Of a stretch of DNA of 64,000 bases, positions 45,540 to 59,200 are shown piece after piece. The translations under genes were made by a program, and so were the position numbers. Position 1 is the first letter of the stretch; the number at the start of each line of letters is the position of its first letter. This DNA comes from Volvariella volvacea V23. Taxonomy: Eukaryota; Basidiomycota; Agaricomycetes; Agaricales; Pluteaceae. Location of the stretch: contig KB722756.1 in the NCBI GenBank assembly GCA_000349905.1, forward strand, positions 529,578-593,577, written 5' to 3'. The notes beneath the pieces were generated by a model. The model had not been told where the DNA came from. It did not search any database and worked only from the letters and a program-made list of their open reading frames with translations.

Positions 45540-46092
45540 AGATTGCCAGGGCGCTTTCAACAAGCTTTTAAACGTTCTCTTCCCGCCCGACATCCGACTT
45601 CACAGTTGTCCTCCGGTACCCGCGGCACAACACGAACCGGATGGACAGTTTCATTTTTGTATTTGAGATTCATTTTGATAATCTCCCGGTCTTTATCGTG
45701 GAGCTTAACGACCTTCAGCGCTGCTCTCACTCTCCGCTCGGGAAGAAGCAGATGCGCATATTAGAGAGCACTTCAGGGATTGCATAGGTATGTACTACAC
45801 GCGAATTGGGTGGGGTACAGCTCCTCTAATCTTTTGAAGAATCCAGAGCAGTGTCCCCTTTCTACTTTGCGTGGCATTAGCGCGTTCGGCACTCGCTTGG
45901 CCGTATATATGTTGGATAAGGATGATGGCGCGGGCATACTGCCTCAGATTGCTCGTCACCCGACCAGGGTCAACGATACTGCGCCTCGCGAGCGATGATC
46001 GATGATCGTTAGATTTTTTGACTTCAGAGGGAGAGGCGCGGTTTCGCGAAGTAGTGGACCAGATCAAGGCAGAATGTGCGGCGCTTGAGTAG
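45540..46092 (+). pseudogene. Decayed member of a fungal hypothetical family (possibly nuclease-like)
   Basis: Pieces in several frames match a layout I associate with a widespread agaricomycete hypothetical family: FNKLLNVLFPPDIRLHS, then TSDFTVVLRYPRH, then FDNLPVFIVELNDLQRCS, then ISAFGTRLAVYMLDKDDG with VNDTAPRERW-type end, then EGEARFREVVDQIKAECA before a TAG at 46090. The stretch VFIVELN occupies the place of a usual P-V-F-F-I-E-x-K motif, so the Lys is lost. Frame changes between the pieces and stops suggest a pseudogene, although short introns could explain part. The nuclease idea is inference from the E-x-K-like motif only. Confidence 0.4.
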
Positions 46093-48947
46093 TTTGTGGT
46101 GGATTGATCTATGCGTATTCGAATAGTGCAGCTGTGACGGTAATCTCAAGTGTTGATGTACCGTATATGAAGTATGTCATTATACGAAATGTTATGGCGG
46201 TTTACACACACATTTGTAACAGGGTATATGTGCCGTATGACTAGGTATATAGGCTCGTGAAGAGTTGTACGTGCTTATTGTTGAACATAGAGCGAACGTT
46301 CGTTGTAGGGAGGATGTAGTAGATATAGAAAGGTAATACTTGGGCGTATGAACTCACCGGCAGTCCGACAAACTTACCGAGCCGATATTTGGAGGTGTGA
46401 GCTAAATGACGACCGTGAGCCCGTATACTAGTCGTGATGAGAATTGACATACCTGATAACGAAGCCACAAAGATAGCAAAAAGAATCAAGTCACCACGAA
46501 GGTGACAAAGGGAGGAAAAAATTCATAAGAAACACCAATTCGTCGACTCTCCGTAACGCCAATCCCCCAGATCAACAACCAATCTACAGTCCAGTCATCA
46601 CCACTCTCGAAGCCGCGTTGAGGACTTCCCCCGCCATGGCGCAAGACCACTGAAGGACATACTGCCAGATGTTTTCGCCCGTCTCTTGCTCCAGCTGACA
46701 TCGGCCTACAAAGGTGCCAAAGGTGGTCCGAGAAAGAAAGGCAAAGACAGTAGTAGTCTCCGTCCGGTCATGACAACGTTCAGGATTTCCTCAGTCCATC
46801 TTCGCCCCTCCCGTACTCCCGTCCCATCCTTCTACCCCTCCATAGGTGACACCATCCACTTGAGAATGCCGCTCATCATTTGTACACCTCCATAATGGCC
46901 AAGAACATCTTGCGGTTGCGCATCTCCGACAAGGGTCCGAAGACTTCAGCATCGTGATGTTTCAGCTCCTCAACCAGCTCCATCAAGCTCTGAGAGTGGG
47001 GCATTCTTCTGTGCGTGCTAATCAACCGCAAACCCAGATCATCGCCATCGTGACCAAGACCACCAGCCTCCTAGAGCGCCACCCATCGTCAGGACTGAAC
47101 GCAAATCACCACCCGATAAAGGCCCTCTGCAGTCAAACTGGCAGACTCCAAACCAACCTCGAGACGTATCTCTGCTGCGACAGGCAACACTCATGAGGAG
47201 TGTCGCCCTTTTCCCGAAGGAGTCACAGCTTTGGCTTGAGAAAATCGTCAGCCCAACGTGCAAGCGAACCCCTCGAAATGATGACTACATCATCCAATGC
47301 AAGACGGATGCGATAGCAACCCTGATCATCAGCTGAAAGCTCGACCAGATAGCAATGGGGTATAAAAACGAATTGACGCGGGAAGAACTACCACCACCCC
47401 GTCACAAAATGAACCTGGAAGGATCTTGGCCTACTCAAAAGCCATCAGACGCATCCAACTCCGAAATCCAAGTAGGCACGGGAGTAGAACAACCGCGCTC
47501 GTCGACCGGAAGAACACATCTGAAACGCCATAACACAAGTGAGAGTCAGACTACTAACGCATGGCTTGAACACCATAGGTTGCCTTTCTGTCGGAAAGGT
47601 CAACAAGTTGGGGGCAGCAATGACCGAACCTGGCGTAAATCGATTGAAGTCAGTGAGAGAAGCAGAGAAGCAGACAAATGAGTCTCGAGGAACATCAAAC
47701 CGATGTAGTGTGCCGTGCCACGGGCGTTGAAGGATGCTGTCCATATGAGATGACGAAGCCACACTCCCCTGTGCGTATCCTTATGAGCGCTTCCGTCCTC
47801 CACTGCTTGGGTCCTCGCCTCTACAAGTCGCTGTAGCCGATGCGAGCTTCGATGCGCACGCCGGCGCTTCTAGACTTCTCCTTCGCGCCGTTGAATACCA
47901 TCTAACTGGATTCATCCGGGTTGAAGTAGCCTACGGCGGTCGTAGCCCGCTTGGGCGCCACCGGGGTTTGGGTTACTCATCGACAGAACTAAAACTGAAG
48001 ACGATTCCCCAGGGTAGGGTCAGAGACCAAGGCCTCGAGCACCCTGTACGTGGGCCGGTTATCTCCTGGGAGTGTTGGATCAGGCTAGAACATCGAGTGC
48101 GTGGTGAAAGGGGTAGGATGTTCCAAGTGACAGGCAAGGGAGCCCCGTAAAGGGCGTGTATGGAACCTGTCATGATGCCACATAATCTTACCACTAGGGC
48201 CAATGTACGGATCAGCTCCACCTCCAAGAAGTCTCTCATTGTCCCGCGACGCATCTCTGGTAGACCGAGTCCCAAGAACGAAGCCCAACTCCACCATGAA
48301 CCCACGCGTTTCCGGTGCCACCTTCCCTATGCAATCAACGCCTACCTGTCGGCATCAAAGAGACAGGAACTAGTCCCTGCGTATGATACCAAGGGTCGGC
48401 AGAGAAAGCTTGGGACCCCGAGGATGCACAAGCGGGGTTCTGTGGGGTGAAGCTTGACTTGTTCCGTGACTGGAAACGGCCCACTTTCCGAAGACGCGTT
48501 ATGAGACTACTTGAAGGCTTCATTGCTGAAAAGGGTGGCCACAAGCGGAGACAAAAACGTAGCACCCTCAGATGTTGTCCAACCTGATTTGAGACTAGCC
48601 AATCCATCCGGCGAAAGTTGGGTGCACCGAGACCGAGAGTAGTGTAGGGGTTAGAGGCCTAGCCATTTTGGCTGGAGGCGAACACGAGACGAGGTCAAGC
48701 AGAGGATTCAAGAGAGCAAGGGACCTGGAGCGTAGAGGGTCTGGGGAGCTGCAGTTCGACCATCATGGAGGTTGCATGAAACGATCAGAGTCCGAGCCAC
48801 CCTATGTATGCGTTTACTGGAACCAAACAACACGACAATATGGCCAAATAACAGCACAAACAGTAATTGAACGCGCTGTCACAGTCGCGTCGCGTGACAC
48901 GGAAGCTGCGTGACGCTAGGGCAAACTTCTCCCACCTGCAAACGACA
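46093..48947. other. 2.8 kb without a supportable gene
   Basis: Open frames of 60-110 codons occur on both strands (for example 47355-47681 plus, 47762-47445 minus, 48305-47973 minus, 48160-48450 plus). They overlap each other and show no domain, transposase motif, terminal repeat or consistent splicing. The right end (about 48830-48947) should carry the Pol epsilon promoter. Decayed mobile or gene sequence is possible but not shown. Confidence 0.45.
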
Positions 48948-51900
48948 ATGGCCCGCGGTCGCGGCGGCTTCGGATTATCTGCCTCTCGAGGAGGCGGAGG
49001 AGGCGGGGGACGGGGTTCTTATCGAGGTGGTTGGCGCGGAGGAAGGGGCAGGGGCCGTGGCGGTCGATCGAGGGTAGACCCAGGTCCAGCGCCAAAACGG
49101 GAAGAAGACGGCAGCCAGCTCGCAGAAAGGTTCGAAAAAGTCTCGTTGGAGGATGAGATTGACGAGAAATTGGGTTTTGGGCGCAAATCAGAGGGCGGAA
49201 AGAAGGAGGGTTGGCTGATAAATATGCATCCAGTAAGCCATCAACGTTGGTGCCAGTGCAGCCGCTCAACACTTGGCTATCCAGACCCTCGTTAAGGATC
49301 CAGAGTGGCCCGGAGGAAGGGCAGCAGTTGATTATTACTTTATTGAAGATGACGGTGGGATGTTCAAGGCCACCTTCCTTTACGAGCCTTATTTTATCAT
49401 TGCATGCAAGGTATGCTTTCACGCGGCAAATTTTCTTTCACTAACAATTGCCCAGCCTGGAACAGAGTCAGGCGTCGAAGAATGGCTGCGCAAAAAGTAC
49501 GAGGGGATAGTCTATCGTATAACCCGCGAGAAGAAAGAAGATCTGAAGATGCCGAACCACCTCATGGGGCACCAACGACTCTTCCTCAGGCTTGCCTTCC
49601 GCAATATCTCTGACCTCCTTACAATTCGACGAGATATCGAGCCCCTCGCCTCCCTTAACCGTCAAAAGCGTGGAGCCGTAGATGCATATGCTGAAGTCGT
49701 CAATGCAACGGCAGGACCAACGATGGACATCGAAATGGACGATGATACAGGAGACCTGGGCGGACGGACGGGAACAGGTGCCGGGTCGCGGGACAAAGAC
49801 CCACGGGAGTGCATTATCGATATTCGCGAGTACGATGTGCCATATTACCTGCGAGTTGCCATCGACAACGAAATCCGCGTAGGTCTATGGTATGAGATCA
49901 CGTTCAACGCTGGCCAGCCTTCCTTCAAACACCTCGCCGAGCGTGTCAAGCGTGCCGACCCCATTGTTATGGCTTTCGATATCGAAACGACGAAAGCACC
50001 ACTCAAGTTCCCTGATCAAGCTACGGACCAAGTCATGATGATTTCATACATGGTGGATGGCCAGGGTTATCTTATTACTAACCGTGAAATCGTCAGCGAA
50101 GATATCGATAACTTTGACTATACACCGAAAGGGGGATATGAAGGGCCCTTTGAAATATTCAACGAAGCCGATGAGGTATGTCTCGTGCTTTACTTTGCTG
50201 TACACAGGGAGGATAGCGCAGTTTGATTACAGGCAGCAACTATTCGTCGTTTTTTCAGCCACATTCAAGACGTAAAACCTACCGTGATGGCGACGTTTAA
50301 CGGTGACTTTTTCGATTTTCCCTTCCTCGATGCACGTGCAAAGGCAAACGGGATCGATATGTTTTATGAAACGGGATTCGCGGTCGACTCGGAGGGTGAA
50401 TATAAGAGTCGGGGTTGCGTCCATATGGATTGCTTCCGTTGGGTGAAGCGAGACTCGTATTTGCCCCAAGGAAGTCAGGGTTTGAAGGCAGTTACTACTG
50501 CAAAGCTGGGTTATAATCCCATTGAGTTGGATCCCGAACTAATGACACCGTAAGTAAATTTATGCCCCGCGTCACATCGATGTTCAGTCTTTTCCAGATA
50601 TGCCCAAGAACAACCTCAAGTGCTGGCACAATACTCAGTCTCAGATGCCGTCGCAACATATTATCTTTACATGAAATACGTTCACCCTTTCATTTTCTCT
50701 TTGTGTAATATCATTCCATTATGCCCTGACGAGGTTCTCCGGAAAGGTAGTGGTACCTTGTGTGAGACTTTGCTTATGGTGAGAGATATGTGTCGTTCTT
50801 ATGACAATTGCTCACTGGCTATAGGTTGAAGCGTACAGAGGCAGAATTATCATGCCCAATAGGCACGAGGAATCTCTAGGAAATATGTACGATGGACACT
50901 TGCTCGCATCTGAAACATATGTCGGCGGACATGTCGAAGCGTTGGAGGCTGGGGTGTTCCGCAGCGATATACCAACGGATTTCAAGATCGTACCTTCTGC
51001 TGTACAACAGGTGTGTTTGTTATTTGTCTATCAGTCTATTCAGTTATATGACCCATCCATGTAGTTGATTAATGAGCTGGATGCCGCCCTTACATTTTGC
51101 ATAGTAGAAGAGTCCAAGGCATCATTAGACGACGTGACGAACTACGATGAAGTCAAGCACGCCATCCAACAAAAACTTGAAATCATGCGAGACAACCCAA
51201 AGCGAACAGACAATCCCTTGATCTACCATTTGGACGTTGCCGCCATGTACCCGAACATCATGTTGTCCAACCGACTTCAACCCGATTCCATGGTCGACGA
51301 AGCCACCTGCGCCGTTTGCGATTTCAACCGACCTGGCAAGACCTGCGATCGCAGACTCGATTGGGCGTGGCGTGGCGAGTTCTTCCCCGCTCATCGCGAC
51401 GAGTTCAATATGATCAAGCATGCTCTTATGCAAGAGACTTTTCCGCCTAAACGCGCTAATGGACCGCAGCGAAAGTTCCACGAGCTTAGTGCTGCAGAGC
51501 AGACTGCGTTGCTGCACAAGCGCTTGGGAGATTACTCGCGAAAGGTATACAAGAAGACCAAAGATACGAAGGTTGAGACGAGGAAAGCCATCGTCTGTCA
51601 AAGGGAGAATCCTTTCTACGTGGACACTGTGCGACGGTTCCGAGACCGACGTTACGAGTACAAGGGCCTGCACAAAACGTGGAAGAAGAATCTCGATACA
51701 GCCGTGTCAGAGGGAAAGTCCCTGGCAGAGGTCGACGAAGCGAAGAAGATGATCGTCCTCTATGACTCACTTCAGCTAGCGCACAAGTGTATCCTCAACT
51801 CTTTCTACGGCTATGTCATGCGTAAAGGTGCTCGCTGGCACTCGATGGAGATGGCCGGAATTACTTGTTTGACGGGAGCAACTATTATTCAGATGGCCCG

Positions 51901-54900
51901 TGCGTTAGTTGAACAAATTGGTCGGCCTCTCGAGTTGGACACGGATGGTATCTGGTGTATGCTTCCGGGTGTCTTCCCAGAGAATTTCAAGTTCAAGCTG
52001 AAGAATGGCAAGGCGATCGGTTTTTCGTACCCTTGTACCATGTTGAATCACCTCGTACATGCTCGGTTTACCAATCACCAGTATCATGACCTCAACCCCG
52101 AGACGGGCGAATACGTCGTACACAGCGAGAATTCGATTTTCTTCGAGTTGGATGGGCCTTACAAGGCTATGATCTTACCTTCTTCGAAGGAGGAAGACAA
52201 GTTGTTGAAGAAACGTTATGCGGTGTTCAATGACGATGGGTCGTTGGCAGAGTTGAAGGGGTTCGAGGTTAAGCGAAGAGGAGAGTTGCAGCTTATCAAG
52301 ATCTTCCAGTCTCAGATCTTCGAGAAGTTCTTGCTCGGAACGACAACGCAGGAGTGTTATGCTGCGGTCGCTCAGGTTGCAGATAGGTGGCTGGATGTGT
52401 TATTCACGCGAGCCGAAGCATTGGAAGACGAAGAACTAGTTGAACTTATTGCGGAAAATAGGAGTATGTCCAAGACCCTTGCTGAATACGCGGGACAGAA
52501 ATCGACTTCTATCAGTACTGCTCGTCGCCTTGCGGAGTTCTTGGGAGACCAAATGGTCAAGGATAAAGGCCTGGCGTGTAAATTCATCATATCTGCGAAA
52601 CCTCAAGGCGCGCCCGTCACAGAACGCGCTGTTCCTGTCGCCATCTTTGCTGCAGAGGAGAGCGTGAAACGCACGTACCTGCGAAAGTGGCTCAAGGATA
52701 ACAGCCTCACAAAGTTCGATCTGCGGTCTATCTTGGATTGGGACTATTACATCGAGCGCTTGGGCTCGGTTATACAGAAGCTGATCACCATTCCTGCAGC
52801 AATGCAAAAGGTGGCTAATCCTGTGCCACGAATTCGACACCCCGATTGGCTCCATCGACGGATAGCGGGCGCTGTAGATAAGTTCAAACAGAACAAGATG
52901 ACGGACTTTTTCAAACTCAAAGACGCGATGCAGGAGCAGGAAGAACAAGAATCGATGGATATCGAGGATATGGGACAGTCTCAAGGCCGGTTGATACTGC
53001 GCGTGGAGAAGAAAAAGCCGCAGCCTCGGGTTGAGCACGAAGCTGACGAGGACGAGTTTGAAAAGACCCCACTTCCCAACCCCTCAGTTAACTATTCTGC
53101 ATGGATCAGAGCCATGAGACCGCGATGGAAGCGACGTTTGGCCGAACGTTGGGGGTCAGGTACAGCCCAGGCTGTCCCGGCGATGTTCAAAGGGACCAAG
53201 GTACGAGCTAGTGCTCGTTGGGATATCGTCCAGATTAGGCCGAGCAAAACTCCTGGACGGTTCATATTATGGCTGTACATTGGTGGAGAACTCACCTCGG
53301 TGCCGTTGAGGATACCGCGAGAATTTTACATACACTTACGGTCACCACCGAAGAAGGATTTCTTTCAGGCTCAGCACTACGTTTCCGAGAAGGTTACGAA
53401 GCATCTCCCCCGAGATGTACCACTTAAAAACTTGTACAAGATTACCGTGAGAGAGGAGGTGTATGACGAGATTCATGAGCACTTCATCGATCTCACGAAC
53501 GACCCCAATGTGGATGGTGTTTACGAACTACAAGTAAGTTCAGTGCATCTTGATCCCTTCTCGCAACTAACCTTTGTCAGCTTCCTCTTGTTATCCGCGG
53601 TCTCCTCAAACTGGGCAAGACATGTAGCGTTGAAGATCCATTGATGACCTTGAACCGGGCCCGGACTGCAGGTTTCGACCTCCATCAACTCGATCGTTGC
53701 ATGACTGCCTCCTCACGACAGAAATACATCGATGGCGGTGCGAATGGGAAATATATCTTCCTCTACCATGCCTATTCCTCCAGCAATCCGGTACACGTCT
53801 TTGCCCTATTCCCTCCGAGTGGATCGGTCAAACTCCATCTTGTCGACCCAGCCACTAGGCGTCAACCTATACCACGTCTCGAGGAAAACTATGCTGAACT
53901 ACTTCGTAAGCGACTTGAAGCTTATGGGAAAAGTGATTCCTATACCTACCCTCCCACTCGAGCGTTCGACACGAGCTATCATTCCAATGACATCACAGCC
54001 CTAAAGGCTATCTCTCGGGAGCTGGGAATTTTGGAAGACAAATCGCTTGCCGTAGTCATTTCTTCAAGCAAGGACCAGTCTTATTATGACCGCCTCGTTC
54101 CCAAATTATCCAAATTCCCGATCTTATCCATGTCCAAAGCCAGAAGTCCGCATACTCTAGACGTCTTCCCGTGGCAAACCCATGTGGCGAATAAGATGCT
54201 GAATCGTTATCTGTCCTTGGGGCCATGGATTGATCGTATGATCGCTCTGGCCGACTATTACGATGTGCCTATTGGGCACATCGAAGGTGATCAGCCTCTC
54301 CTTCTGGCGGACATCAGCTTTGCGCGTCGGCTGACCCAGCAAGATATGGTCTTATGGTGGGCTCCTGGGGAGAAGCCTGATCTTGGCGGTATCGAAAACG
54401 ATAAACGTCCGACAGAGGAATTGCAGAAGACCGAGTTCTTGTCACCTGGAGCGTATGCTAATGTTTGTCTGGAGATATCCGTCAGAAATCTCGCCGTAAA
54501 CTCGGTCCTGCAGTCAGTGATGGTAAATGAACTGGAGGGAAGCGGAGGAACCACAGCGTTTGACTCTGTATCCCGTACCCTGGACGAATATTCGAAAGCC
54601 GACGGGACACGAGACTTGACATTGGGCGACATCAACCTGTCGACGCAGACGTTTAACATTCTCAAGTCAATGATCAAATCGTGGTTGATCGACAAGATCC
54701 AAAATAACTTCGAGGGTCCAGCCAATCTCGTCTTGGACCACTTCTGGCGCTGGATCAGTTCCAGTACGTCCAACATGTATGAACCCGCGTTACACCGATT
54801 CGTCCACAGTCTTATGCGCAAAGTCTTCATTCAACTTATCGCGGAGTTTAAGCGACTTGGGTCTCATGTCATCCTCGCTGATTTCAGTCGATTGCTACTT

Positions 54901-56053
54901 GCAACATCCAAACCTCCAGGTACAGCATATGCATACGCAAATTATATCACGACCGCTATCACATCTCACGAGCTATTTCAACATATCTACCTAACGCCTG
55001 AACGATTTTACGACTTTTTATTGTTTATGGATCAAGCAAATATGGGTGGCGTGGTTTGTGAAGACCCGCTGGCACTCGAACCGCCGCAAGAGTTGGCAAT
55101 GGAGATGAGGTGGAACATCAACGAGTTCCTGCCTCCTGCGATTCAAAGGGACTTTAACGCTGCTATTCAATTTTTCATCGTCGAGCTATATCAAATTCGC
55201 CAAAAAACAAACAACGAATCTCGGGTGCCCCTCCGTCCACAGAGCAACGGCGACTCTGATCAGCGCGATACCACTAAGGTCAAAGAGGTTGAAATTACGC
55301 AAGAGTTCATTTCGCGACGTCTCACAAGGAAGTTGCTGAAAACAGTTGGCAATATTCAAGAGCGCTATCACGACTCGATGATGGACGATGGGACGGAAGA
55401 GGACTTTTCATTCCCAACACCGCCTGGTTCCTACCTAATCTTCAACAACCCAGCCTTGGAATTCGTTAAATCAGTTTGCGCGGCTTATTCGGTTGCCAGG
55501 GACTATCAAGTTGAACTGGGGCTCTTGAAACGAAACCTGTTAGAACTTGTCGGTGTTCGTGAATTCGCCTCAGAAGCTACCTTCAGGAACCCATGCGAAC
55601 CATTGAAACTCTCCAGTGTCCCATGCAGGCACTGCGATGTCCTTCACGACTTTGACTTCTGTCGAGATCCAGAGTTAGCAGCAAGCACACTTGAAATGGC
55701 TCCAAAATGGCTTTGTTATAACTGTGGTGGCGAGTATGATCGGAATGCCATCGAATTCAGTCTTATTCAGGTCGTTCATAATCTCGAGCACTCATTTGCC
55801 CAACAAGATTTACGATGCTCAAAATGCCAGCAAATCCAATCCGATAATGTTTCTCGCTATTGTCAGTGTTCAGGTACATATCAACATACTTTGAACAAGG
55901 CGGATATCCGACGCAGGTTGCGGACTATTGTCAATGTTGCCACTGTTCATAAACTGAACCGCCTCAAGGTATGACCCCAACCCTTCTTCTATGTTCTCAT
56001 TTGTACTGACGATGTCTTAGGAATGCGCGCAGACCTTGCTTAATCATTGGTGA
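48948..56053 (+). CDS. POL2: DNA polymerase epsilon catalytic subunit
   Basis: Nine exons (48948-49232, 49285-49410, 49456-50175, 50233-50549, 50598-50778, 50825-51010, 51065-53533, 53581-55968, 56021-56053) sum to 6705 nt and give 2234 residues, the normal size. This is the leading-strand replicative polymerase. Exonuclease motifs: FDIETTK (Exo I), NGDFFDFPF (Exo II), [13 protein letters not shown] (Exo III). Polymerase motifs: [15 protein letters not shown] (A), [18 protein letters not shown] (B), ELDTDGIWC (C). The inactive C-terminal half ends in two zinc/iron-sulfur modules (CRHC with CYNCGG, then CSKC with YCQCSG). Odd points are an RGG-rich first 45 residues and a last exon of 33 nt coding [10 protein letters not shown]. 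Tail to tail with the A-T-R gene, 163 bp apart. Confidence 0.97.
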
Positions 56054-56216
56054 CCGAAACCTATCTGGATACCCCAAAGTGCTATCATATACTCTGCTAT
56101 TCATACCCTATGTTGTCTTAGCTGTGAACCTACATCTCATTGCAATGTATTATCGTACACGCTCAGGCATCTAACTATTTATACAAGTTCTCTTGACAAT
56201 TATTAATTGTGTCCGA

Positions 56217-59200
56217 TCATGAATGAAGCTGGATGGAATGCAAGGAATCGCTTAATGCATGAATTCCCTCGGGTGCGAGCTCCAGCTTTCCCGGAGCTGG
56301 CTTAATTGCAGGTATCACGCGAATTTTTTGCCAGTATCCAAGCCACGAGCCGACATCGAGATGACCCAGTTGTTCAATGGCCTGTAATGAAGGCGAACTC
56401 TTCACCGCGTATGTCGTCGTAAGTCGTGGGAAGCCAAATGCTTCAGCGTCGTCCGAGGCTAGTGGCTTGTTAGCCGATTGGTAGTAGTCGAGCAGCCTGA
56501 GAGCTCCAGCGGCAGGCATGTCCGAGCTGGCTGATGCTTCCAGCGCCTTGAGCCAGATGTAGTATGGTACTAGAGGAACTTGAGTCAATCCCGAGATGAG
56601 GGTGAAGACCTTGTTCCACGACGTCGGGTTAGGATGGACCAAATGTAAGAATCGGTATTTGCTTCGACGCATTTCGACCATGGCAGAGGCAGCGACGTGT
56701 GCCGGAACCCAAGATATGACCTAATCGAGGCTTAACGTTTTAATAAGTATGAAGGGCAAATACTTACGCCATCGGCATTTGGCAGACAGTTGATGTATTG
56801 ACCGGATTGCACAATACTTGGTACCCATTCGTCCGCGTTCCAACTTCCATTCCGTCCACCACTAATCTGGCCGATGCGAACTATGACTGGGGATAGTGTG
56901 GTCTCCTTTGCGGCGGTATCCAGGACTTGCTCTGCCACCCACTTGGATTCAGGATAACCTGATCCAATTGCTATGGCAGCATCTGTAAGAGCAGTCTCGG
57001 GCACGAAGCCGTCCTTCCAGTCTAGTAATTCGAGAGTACGTTAGATTGAGGAGCTACAGGAGACAGGATACGACGCACTTCTTAGGACACCGATAGAAGA
57101 TGCAAAGACAATTCTTGGGGGTGAAGCCTGCGGTGAGCTAAGCGCTAGATCGATTAACCGGCGAGTACCAGCGACGAATGGCTCCATGGAAGAAATAGCA
57201 ACATTGAAATCAACTCTCCAAGCTGTATAAATAGCATTCGTAAGCATATTGAGCTGCATTTAAGTTGAGCTAATTTGACATACCTATGTGGAAGATCGCC
57301 GTTATGCTTTGCCTGACTTCTTGATAGACATTGAATGGAAGTCCTAATCCGTCCAACGCAGCGTCGCCTTCGAGGAATACAACCTTATCAGATTTCAACA
57401 AATGAGTGTCTATTCCTCTGTCTTGGAAAGCAGCTCGTTGTCTCTCCAAAACCGTTTTCCCTGACTTCGCCTTTCTATTCAAGGCGTAGATTTTGGTGAT
57501 TTGTGGGTCCTGGATCATAGCTTCGAGCATATAAGAGCCTAGACCACCCGTACTACCAGTGAGCAATGCAACTTCCCCGTCGACGCGAGCCGTGCCTGGA
57601 GCGTGTTGGAAGAAACGCTGGGAGTACTTGGAGACAAACTCGTTCATCTTTGTAATTGTCGCACTAATTTGATCAGCCTGTCCGCCTGTGTTATTAACCA
57701 AACCATGAAGATAGGTAGCGAGCTCCTGGATAGTTGGGTTGGTGTACACGAAGTTGACAGGAATATTTTTGGTTGGGATCTTTGTTGATTGGCGGAGAAC
57801 GTTGAGAACAGTGTTCCTGATCCAGGTGGCCTGCAAACTGAAAGGACGGTAAATAGCTCCACGCGGCACACCAACGTCAAATTTACCTATCACATCCACT
57901 CTGGAAAATATCGTCTGTATCTTTGACTTGAGTGGGCATAACCTTGGTTACAATTGTGCGGATGAAATCCAGTGTTTCAGTTTGGCTGAATGTCTTTGGA
58001 AGTGGAATATCGCCTTGTGCCGATTCTTCCACTATTGTGTAAAGTTCGTTTATTTCCTTTTCATAGCGTCCGAGAATGACGTGTCTTCTGGGGGTTCCCT
58101 TTGGCGTAAATTGGAATGGCTTGGAAGGACTTGCAATAAGGATCAACTATACATGCACATAAGTCACTATGTTTCGAGTATTAGGTGTGCATTCGTTACC
58201 TCTTTGAAGATGCGACTATGTGATGGAGCAAACTCATTTGCCTCCTCGACGGCAGACCTACAATGCAACAAGAAAAAAGCTGTCAGTATTTGCATGAGAA
58301 CTACAAATTCATTTCATACCAGATAGCATTCCGATAGGCAGCGACATCATTAATATCGACCGGACAGTTAGGGATGGGCTCGACAAGAACACCAGCTTGG
58401 AATCTCCCGCGTCCAAACATCAGAGTGCTTGAAATCAGTGGGTGACGATTCATAATGGTTTCTGTGCGCGTCTGTCAGCGGACACGCCTTACCCCTGTGT
58501 TACAACTCACCCATCGGTACTGGGTTGGTCTATATTACTGCAAATCAGCGACAGATATATAAATTACGCGGACAATGCATTCTCACCTTTTCTCCTGTTG
58601 AATGCATAATTTGATCGTCTGACCTACGATGGTGTGAGTGGTAGACAAAAAGCCAATTCTTCACCCTACCTTCCATAAATCTTCCACAGTTTATGATTTA
58701 GAGGATGACGAATGAGCAAATCGTTAGTGTCATATGCTTTCACTCCACCGAACAGCTCTGAATTAAGCACAGCAGGAGAATGGGTAGTAGAACCCTGTGA
58801 TATCGGGTTGGAGTTTTCAGCGCTTCGAAACTTAGTCATCATTCTCACCTTGAAGAAAAGGCGGTAGATATCCTCGTCGTGGTATTGGAACTCTGGGCTA
58901 GTGTGAGGTGAGAGCTGGAGATACCAGGAAAATAAGGATCCCTGAGCCGCTGAAACGTGAACTACGTACTTCGAAGTATTCCCAACCATCTGCAGGTGGA
59001 CATACTGGCAAGAACTTGGAGCTTCCACCAAGCTCAGTTCTAGAGATGCACAAATCAATGCAAGCTACAGTACGGAGTGCAGAGATACGTACGCCCCATA
59101 GAATGGATAGAGTTTTATACCTTGCTGATACAGCATGTCGCCGACAGACTGTTGCAATGGGGCACCGCCGAATAGCTAAGGGAAAGCCACAGTGCTAATC

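Noticed and set aside
46241..48700. Possible transposon remnant
   Set aside because: No terminal repeats, target-site duplication, or transposase/reverse transcriptase motifs seen.
51125..53038. Long minus-strand open frames of 182 and 200 codons
   Set aside because: They are antisense shadows of the Pol epsilon coding exon.
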